64,000 nt of DNA from CAIMFV01 sp040757715 (lineage in GTDB: Bacteria; Pseudomonadota; Alphaproteobacteria; Caulobacterales; Caulobacteraceae): contig JBFLWS010000006.1 of NCBI GenBank assembly GCA_040757715.1, positions 62,001 to 126,000 on the forward strand, read 5' to 3'. Positions 58,267-64,000 of this stretch are shown here, piece by piece (positions within the stretch are counted from its first letter, which is position 1; every line of letters starts with the position of its first letter). The notes under the pieces were generated by a model. That model worked only from the letters and a program-made list of their open reading frames with translations. It did no database searches and had not been told where the DNA came from. The translations under genes were made by a program, and so were the position numbers.

Positions 58267-61146
58267 ATGAAGCGCCTCGCCATCTTAGCGCCGCTGCTCC
58301 TTGCGAGCGCCGTCCAAGCCTCCCCCCCTCAGGCCGTGCCGTCTGGCGTCGTGGTCACGCCGGAAGCCGCCAGGGGCGCGCTGTTCCAGCCGCTCAATCC
58401 GGACCTGAAAGACCTGCCGGACTTCGCCGCCGGCCAAGCCTCGGCAGTCGCCCTGTCGCCGGACGGCCACACCCTCGCCATCCTCACCAGCGGCTTCAAC
58501 CGCAATTTCAACGCCAAGGCCGATCCGGTGCTGTCCCAGTCGGGGGAATATATTTTCCTCTATGACGTGACTGGGCCAAAGCCGGTGAAGCGCCAGGTGC
58601 TGAACCTCGCCGACAGCTATATCGGCCTTGCCTGGGCGCCGGACGGCCAGCGCCTCTACGCCTCCGGGGGCGTGGACGACGCGGTGGTGGAGTTCAAGGC
58701 CGGCGCCGAAGGCTTCGTGCGCGGCCGCACCCTCGCGCTAGGCCACAGCGAGGCGCCGGGCCTCTACGTCACGCCGCACGCCGCCGGTCTCGCCATTAGC
58801 CCCAACGGCCAAAAGCTGCTGGTGACCAATTACCAGAACGATTCGGTGAGCCTGATCGATCTCGCCACGGGCAAGGTAAGCGCCGAACTCGACCTTCGTC
58901 CCGGCCGTCTCAACCCCGCCGACCACGGCAAGCCGGGGGGGACCTTCCCCCGCGCCGTCGCTTTCGTCGGCGATGATCGGGCGGTGGTGGCGGTGGAGCG
59001 CGATCGCGAGCTGGTGGCCCTCGAGGTCGGCCCCGCCTCGCTGAAGCTCGCCGCGCGGCGCAAGGTGAAGGGCCAGCCCACCGCCGTCCTCGCCAATCAC
59101 GCCGGCTCGCGGCTCTATGCAGCGCTGGACAACACCGACCGCGCCCTGGTCATTGATCCGCGCAGCCTGACCATCCTTGAGAGCATCGCCACCGCCGCGC
59201 CGACCGGCGTGCTGAAGGCGCCGAAGTTGCTGGGCGGCGCTGGCTCCAACGCCCTCGCCCTCTCGCCGGACGGCAAGACCCTGCTGGTCTCCAACGGCGG
59301 TGAGAACGCCCTCGCCGTGGTGCGCCTGTCCAGCCTCGCCCAGGGCTTGGCGGCGAAAGCCGCGCCGAAGGATGACGACGGCGACGGCGACGATGACGCG
59401 CCGGCGGCCAAGGCGGGCGATGGCTCGCGCGTGGTGGGCCTCATCCCCACCGGCTGGTATCCCACGGGGGTGGCCTTCAACCGCGCCGGCGACCGCATCT
59501 TCGCCATCAACGGCAAGAGCCCGCCCGGCCCCAATCCCGGCGGCTGCCGCAACTCCCTCTCTTTGAAGAAGGACCTGTGTCGGGCGGCGAACCAATATGT
59601 CTGGCAGCTGGAGAAGGCCGGCTTCCTCACCCTCCCCGCCCCCACTGGCGCCGAGCTCGCCCGCCTCACCCGGCAGGTCGCCGACAACAACGGCTTCTCG
59701 CGCACGCCCTCTGACCAGGAGCGGCAGGTGAGCGCCTTCCTACGCGCGCACATCAAGCACGTGATCTACATCGTCAAGGAGAACCGCACCTACGACCAGG
59801 TGCTGGGCGATCTCGCCAAAGGCGATGGCGATCCGAAGCTGACCCTGTTCCCCGAGGCCAACACCCCCAACCACCACGCCCTGGCGCGCAACTTCGTCAC
59901 CCTCGACCGCTTCTTCGACAGCGGCGAGAGCAGCAACACCGGCTGGAACTGGACCGTGGCCGGGCGCACCACCGACTTCACTGAGCGCGAGGCGCCGGTG
60001 AACTACGCCGTGCGCGGGCTGCAATACGACCAGGAAGGCACGAACCGGAACGTCAATGTCGGCTACGCCACGAGCGCCGAGCGGCAGAAGGCCATGCCGC
60101 TGTCCCCCGTCGACCCTGACGTCCTGCCCGGAACCGCCGATGTCGCCGCCCCCGACGCGCCGGGGGGCGTGGAGGGCAAGGGCTATATCTGGGACGCCGC
60201 GCTGAAGGCCGGGCTCTCCGTGCGCAATTATGGCTTCTACGGCGATCTGATCCGCTATGAGGACAAGGCCAAGGACGCCAAGATCCCGCTGGAGCGTGAT
60301 CCGCACAAGGCGGGCCTTACCGTGTTCTACGCCACCAAGGCCTCGCTGATGCCGGTGAGCGACCCCTATTTCCGCAGCTTCGACCAGGCCTTCCCCGACT
60401 ATTGGCGCTTCCAGGAGTGGAAGCGGGAGTTCGACGGCTATGTGCAGAAGGGCGAGCTGCCCAGCCTGACGCTCCTGCGGCTCAACCACGACCACTTCGG
60501 CAATTTCGCTGAGGCCATCGACGGGCTGGGAACCCCGGACCGCCAGATCGCCGACAACGACTACGCCATCGGCCTCGTGGCCGAGACCCTGGCCAAGAGC
60601 CCCTTCGCCAAGGACACGCTGATCTTCATCATCGAGGACGACGCCCAGGACGGGCCGGACCACGTGGACGCCCACCGCTCGATCGCCCTCATCGCCGGGC
60701 CTTATGTGAAGCAAGGTGCGCTGATTTCGCAGCGCTACACCACGGTGAACCTCCTGAAGACCATCGAGACCGTGCTCGGCCTCGAACCGCTCGGCCTCAC
60801 CGACGCCTTCGCCGCCCCCATGACCGAGGTGTTCGACATCAAGGCCTCGGACGCCTGGAGCTTCAAGGCGCGGCCGTCCGACCTGCTGCGCGGCACGGGC
60901 CTCCCCCTGCCTGCCGGCGACACGGCCTGCGCCCTGAAACCCAGCCGCTCGCCGCAATGGTGGGCGACAGCCATGCAGGGTCAGGACTTCAGCGCGGAAG
61001 ATCATCTCGACACCGCGCGCTTCAACCGCGCCCTGTGGCAGGGCTTGAAAGGCGAGACGCCGTATCCAGCCGCCCGCTCGGGCAAGGACCTGCGCGCGGA
61101 CCCGCAAGCGCGACGTGCAGCAAAGGTCTCTGACGCCTGTAGTTGA
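58267..61146 (+). CDS. beta-propeller/phosphoesterase fusion protein, secreted
   Basis: This 959-residue protein starts at ATG 58267 behind AGGAG. A signal peptide spans ~1-19. A YncE-like beta-propeller spans ~40-480 (SPDGHTLAIL, LAWAPDGQRLYASG, ISPNGQKLLVTNY, LSPDGKTLLVSNGG). An acidic stretch KDDDGDGDDD interrupts it near residue 375. The phosphoesterase domain follows from ~495 (HVIYIVKENRTYDQVLGDL, FFDSGESSNTGWNW, IIEDDAQDGPDHVDAHR), of the alkaline-phosphatase/phospholipase C superfamily. It probably hydrolyses a phosphoester in the periplasm. Confidence 0.87.
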   Translation: MKRLAILAPLLLASAVQASPPQAVPSGVVVTPEAARGALFQPLNPDLKDLPDFAAGQASAVALSPDGHTLAILTSGFNRNFNAKADPVLSQSGEYIFLYDVTGPKPVKRQVLNLADSYIGLAWAPDGQRLYASGGVDDAVVEFKAGAEGFVRGRTLALGHSEAPGLYVTPHAAGLAISPNGQKLLVTNYQNDSVSLIDLATGKVSAELDLRPGRLNPADHGKPGGTFPRAVAFVGDDRAVVAVERDRELVALEVGPASLKLAARRKVKGQPTAVLANHAGSRLYAALDNTDRALVIDPRSLTILESIATAAPTGVLKAPKLLGGAGSNALALSPDGKTLLVSNGGENALAVVRLSSLAQGLAAKAAPKDDDGDGDDDAPAAKAGDGSRVVGLIPTGWYPTGVAFNRAGDRIFAINGKSPPGPNPGGCRNSLSLKKDLCRAANQYVWQLEKAGFLTLPAPTGAELARLTRQVADNNGFSRTPSDQERQVSAFLRAHIKHVIYIVKENRTYDQVLGDLAKGDGDPKLTLFPEANTPNHHALARNFVTLDRFFDSGESSNTGWNWTVAGRTTDFTEREAPVNYAVRGLQYDQEGTNRNVNVGYATSAERQKAMPLSPVDPDVLPGTADVAAPDAPGGVEGKGYIWDAALKAGLSVRNYGFYGDLIRYEDKAKDAKIPLERDPHKAGLTVFYATKASLMPVSDPYFRSFDQAFPDYWRFQEWKREFDGYVQKGELPSLTLLRLNHDHFGNFAEAIDGLGTPDRQIADNDYAIGLVAETLAKSPFAKDTLIFIIEDDAQDGPDHVDAHRSIALIAGPYVKQGALISQRYTTVNLLKTIETVLGLEPLGLTDAFAAPMTEVFDIKASDAWSFKARPSDLLRGTGLPLPAGDTACALKPSRSPQWWATAMQGQDFSAEDHLDTARFNRALWQGLKGETPYPAARSGKDLRADPQARRAAKVSDACS

Positions 61147-61203
61147 GGCAAGCCGGCGGAAGTTCGCCATTGCTTAACCGCTAGGGTCTGCTAGCTGCGG
61201 GCC

Positions 61204-62688
61204 ATGGTGAACGCCGCCCCCCCCGCCGCGCGCCGCGCCCGCGACACCCTCGACCCGGCCGACTGGTCCAAGCTCCGCGCTGAGGGACACCGGCTGCTTG
61301 ATGCCGTGCTCGATCACATGCAGGGCCTCGCCGAGCGCCCCCTGTGGCGGCCCATGCCTGCAGCAGCTCGAGAGGCCTGGCGCGAACCGGCGCCTGCGGG
61401 TCCGACACCCCTGCTTGACCTGGTGGCGCGGTTTGAGGACGACATCGCCCCTTACGCCTCCGGCAACGCCCACCCCGGCTTCATGGGCTGGGTCCAGGGC
61501 GCCGGGACCCCCGCCGGCATGCTAGGCGAGATGCTCAGCGCCGGGCTCAACATGAATTGCGGCGGCCGCGATCATGTGGGGATCGAGATCGAGCGCCAGG
61601 TGGCTCTGTGGTGCCGGGCCTGGTTCGGCTTTCCTGACAGCTCAGCCGGCATCTTCGTCACCGGCGCCTCCACGGCCAATTTCATCGGCGTGCTCGCCGC
61701 CCGCACGGCGGCCCTGGGCGGAGAAGCCCGCCGCCGGGGCGTGGCGGCGGAGGGCCGCATCCTCACCGCCTATGCCGGGAAGTCGGCCCACGCCTGCGTC
61801 GCGCAAGGATTGGACCTTTCAGGATTGGGCTCCGACCGCCTGCGGCGCATCGACCTCGACGCCGACGGGCGCATGGACCTGGCCGCCCTGAAGCACGCCA
61901 TCGCCGCTGACCGCGCAGCCGGCTTCACCCCCTTCCTCCTGGTGGGCACGGCGGGGACCGTGGACATCGGGGCCATCGACGACCTGAACGCCCTCGCCGA
62001 CCTCGCCGCCGCCGAGGACCTGTGGCTGCACGTGGACGGTGCCCTCGGCGCCCTAGCCGTGCTGTCGCCCGCCCTCGCCCCCAGGTTCGCCGGCATCGAG
62101 CGCGCCGACAGCCTCGCCTTCGACTTCCACAAGTGGGCTCAAGTTCCCTACGACGCCGGCTTCATCCTCGCCCGCCGGGCCGAGGACCTGCGCGCCGCCT
62201 TCGCCGCCCCCGCCGCTTATCTCGCTAGGGCTGAGCGCGGCCTCGCCGCCGGCGCCGACTGGCCCAACGACTTCGGCCCGGACCTGTCGCGCTCCTGCCG
62301 GGCGCTGAAGACCTGGTTCACGGTGAAGCACTACGGCGTCGAGGCGCTGGGCGCCATGATGGCCAGCGCCTGCGACCTCGCCCGCAACCTTGCCGCGCTC
62401 ATCGACGCCCATCCGAAGCTGGAGCGCCTCGCCCCGGTGGGCCTGAACATCGTCGCTTTCCGATATAAGGCCGCCCCGGACAACGAGCTCGACGCCCTCA
62501 ACGCCCACATCGTCGAGGAGCTGCACCTGCAAGGCCGCGTGGCGCCCTCGCTCACCACCCTTGGCGGGACGAAGGCCATCCGTGCCTCGCTGATGAACCA
62601 CCGCACCCAGCGCGAAGACATCGAGGCCCTGGTGGAGCTCGCCGCGGCGACGGGCGATCGCCTGCAGCAGGAAGGACGCCTCGCGTGA
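61204..62688 (+). CDS. PLP-dependent group II decarboxylase
   Basis: This 494-residue protein has the aromatic amino acid/glutamate decarboxylase fold. VTGASTANFIGVLAART is near residue 153, VDGALGALAVLSP near 278 and the PLP Lys in DFHKWAQVPYDAG near 309. The length and N-terminal PTPLLDLVARFEDDIAPYASGNAHPGFM match bacterial aromatic-L-amino-acid decarboxylases. It releases CO2 from an amino acid to give an amine. It overlaps an ATP-grasp-like gene by GTGA. Confidence 0.88.
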   Translation: MVNAAPPAARRARDTLDPADWSKLRAEGHRLLDAVLDHMQGLAERPLWRPMPAAAREAWREPAPAGPTPLLDLVARFEDDIAPYASGNAHPGFMGWVQGAGTPAGMLGEMLSAGLNMNCGGRDHVGIEIERQVALWCRAWFGFPDSSAGIFVTGASTANFIGVLAARTAALGGEARRRGVAAEGRILTAYAGKSAHACVAQGLDLSGLGSDRLRRIDLDADGRMDLAALKHAIAADRAAGFTPFLLVGTAGTVDIGAIDDLNALADLAAAEDLWLHVDGALGALAVLSPALAPRFAGIERADSLAFDFHKWAQVPYDAGFILARRAEDLRAAFAAPAAYLARAERGLAAGADWPNDFGPDLSRSCRALKTWFTVKHYGVEALGAMMASACDLARNLAALIDAHPKLERLAPVGLNIVAFRYKAAPDNELDALNAHIVEELHLQGRVAPSLTTLGGTKAIRASLMNHRTQREDIEALVELAAATGDRLQQEGRLA

Positions 62689-63884
62689 CCGAGACATGGC
62701 CCACAGTGATCGGCCTCGCCGCCTTGACCCATCGCGCCTATGCCGGCGAGGATCTGGGCGCCCTCTTCGAGGGGTTGAAGGCGCAGCATCTGGCGAGGCC
62801 CGACGACGCCGGGGTGCTGATGGACCTCGCCACGCTCCTGATTCTCACCGGGCAGAGCGAAGCCGGGTTGGAGCTTCAGGCCGAGGCGCTCAAGCGCTCG
62901 CGGGTGTACATCCGCCCCGGGACGCCTGGCGGACTTCGCGTGCTGGCCATCGTCGCCCCCGGCGATTTCATGGCCAATACGCCCATCGATTTCCTGCTCC
63001 ACGGCTCGGACGCCAGCCTGATCCTCGCCTTCACCGGCGATGGCGCGCCGCTGCCCGCCGACCTGCCGGCGCACGACGTAGCCTTTCTGGCGGTGGGCGA
63101 GTCCGACCGGGCGCAACCCTGGCTCGCCGCCCTGCAAGCGCCCCTGACCCGCTGGCCGAGCCCTCTCGCCAACGCCAACCCCATGGCTATCGCCGGCCTC
63201 ACCCGCACCAGCGTCGCGGCCCTGTTCGCCGACTCGCAGGTGGTGCTGGCGCCCGCCACGGCGCGGGTCGAGCGGCGGACAGTGGAGGCCCTGGCGGCCG
63301 GCGCGCCGCTCAGCGATGTTCTCGCCGGCGCGCAGTTTCCCATCATCATCCGCCCGGTGCATTCCCATGCCGGCCAGGGCCTTTCCAAGATCGACGCCGC
63401 GGACGACCTCGCCTCCTATCTCGCCAGTCAGGACGACGCCCTCTTCTACCTCGCCCCCTTCATCGACTATCGCAACCCCGACGGGCGCTTTCGCAAGCTG
63501 CGCGTGGCGGTGATCGACGGCGCGCCCTTCGCCAGCCACCTGGCCATCTCCGACCACTGGATGGTGCATTACCTCAACGCCGGCATGGAAGACTCCGCCT
63601 GGAAGCGTGACGAGGAGGCCCAGGTGATGGCCGGGTTCGACCACGGCTTCGCCGCGCGCCACGGCGCCGCCTTCGCGCAGATGCACCAGCGGTTCGGCCT
63701 CGACTACTTCGCCATCGACTGCGGCGAGACGGCCGATGGGCGGCTGCTCCTGTTCGAGGCCGACGTGGCCATGATCGTGCACGCCATGGATGATCCGGAC
63801 ATGTTCCCCTACAAGCAGCCGCAAATGCTGAAGGTTTTCAAAGCCTTCCGCGCCATGTTGGATCAGGTCCGCCTGCGCGGCTGA
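62685..63884 (+). CDS. ATP-grasp-like ligase with an N-terminal TPR-like helical region
   Basis: This 399-residue protein starts at GTG 62685 in a GTGA overlap. The N-terminal ~70 residues look helical and TPR-like (LARPDDAGVLMDLATLLILT). The C-terminal half resembles a RimK/D-Ala-D-Ala-ligase-like ATP-grasp: FPIIIRPVHSHAGQGLSKI (strand with Arg and His), FYLAPFIDYRNPDGRFRKLR, and YFAIDCGETADGRLLLFEAD with the acidic metal site. It would join a carboxylate to an amine, possibly that made by the decarboxylase, which is inference. Confidence 0.7.
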   Translation: MTETWPTVIGLAALTHRAYAGEDLGALFEGLKAQHLARPDDAGVLMDLATLLILTGQSEAGLELQAEALKRSRVYIRPGTPGGLRVLAIVAPGDFMANTPIDFLLHGSDASLILAFTGDGAPLPADLPAHDVAFLAVGESDRAQPWLAALQAPLTRWPSPLANANPMAIAGLTRTSVAALFADSQVVLAPATARVERRTVEALAAGAPLSDVLAGAQFPIIIRPVHSHAGQGLSKIDAADDLASYLASQDDALFYLAPFIDYRNPDGRFRKLRVAVIDGAPFASHLAISDHWMVHYLNAGMEDSAWKRDEEAQVMAGFDHGFAARHGAAFAQMHQRFGLDYFAIDCGETADGRLLLFEADVAMIVHAMDDPDMFPYKQPQMLKVFKAFRAMLDQVRLRG

Positions 63885-63885
63885 C

Positions 63886-64000
63886 ATGGCGGAACTCATC
63901 CCCATCGCTGACGCCGACGACCCCCGCGTCGCCGCCTATCGCGACATTCGCGAGCGCGATCTAGTGGGACGCCAGGGCCAGTTCATTGCCGAGGGCGAGG
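63886..64000 (+). CDS. TrmH/SpoU-family RNA methyltransferase, 5' part
   Basis: The first ~38 residues are visible and the gene runs off the window. It begins MAELIPIADADDPRVAAYRD and continues IRERDLVGRQGQFIAEGE, the substrate-binding N-terminus of SpoU-type 2'-O-methyltransferases. The ATG lies 2 bases after the stop of the ATP-grasp-like gene. Confidence 0.7.
   Translation, partial: MAELIPIADADDPRVAAYRDIRERDLVGRQGQFIAEGE

Overview
The window is GC-rich, gene-dense bacterial chromosome. It suggests an alphaproteobacterium of the Caulobacterales (Phenylobacterium/Caulobacter type). The reasons are a PutA without the ribbon-helix-helix domain paired with a divergent Lrp-type regulator, a large TonB-dependent receptor, a CrbS/MxtR-like sensor kinase, many ATGA/GTGA start-stop overlaps and abundant acyl-CoA and phosphotransferase genes. 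The genus is inference only.

Positions 1-4274 hold the most interesting locus, a lasso-peptide-type RiPP cluster. Two tiny precursor genes (81-203, 327-530) are each followed by a perfect stem-loop. Behind them come a fused lasso B protein (recognition domain plus cysteine protease) and a lasso C protein (asparagine-synthetase-like macrolactam synthetase). Both precursors have a 13-residue leader with Thr at -2, Gly1 and Glu8. The second ends in a CxxC motif and a tail with 19 histidines. A convergent GntR-family regulator carries a frameshift. No exporter or isopeptidase is seen on the 3' side, and the 5' side is cut by the window edge.

Positions 4275-13010 carry an EF-G-like GTPase, a TonB-dependent receptor, an AraC-type regulator, a Baeyer-Villiger-type monooxygenase and a small secreted protein. 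A perfect FNR/FixK-type box and a second 23-bp palindrome lie between the last two. Positions 13081-23881 hold the putR/putA proline catabolism pair, an alpha/beta hydrolase, an SDR, a DUF1330-like membrane protein, a DUF3604-peptidylprolyl isomerase-HupE/UreJ operon and a GNAT enzyme. Positions 23931-32143 hold an SSS-PAS-histidine kinase-receiver sensor with a convergent LuxR-type regulator, a metabolite:H+ symporter with a large periplasmic insertion, and a translationally coupled SMR-like pair plus FemAB-like GNAT. A tRNA-Lys(TTT) follows, with a decayed integrase end beside it, marking an old integration site.

Positions 32701-44131 hold a methyltransferase, a pentapeptide-repeat protein, an acyl-CoA synthetase, an M20 peptidase and a three-gene RND efflux operon, followed by a palindromic dispersed repeat. 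Positions 44262-52219 hold two small secreted proteins, then two separate APH-type phosphotransferase operons. One of these carries an acyl-CoA dehydrogenase and resembles a split ACAD10/11 hydroxy-acid pathway. Positions 52469-56677 are an O-acetylation locus (two SGNH proteins, one MBOAT, one small membrane protein). The rest contains a DUF6491-like protein, an XRE regulator, a PilZ protein, a beta-propeller/phosphoesterase fusion, a PLP decarboxylase overlapping an ATP-grasp-like gene, and the start of an RNA methyltransferase gene.
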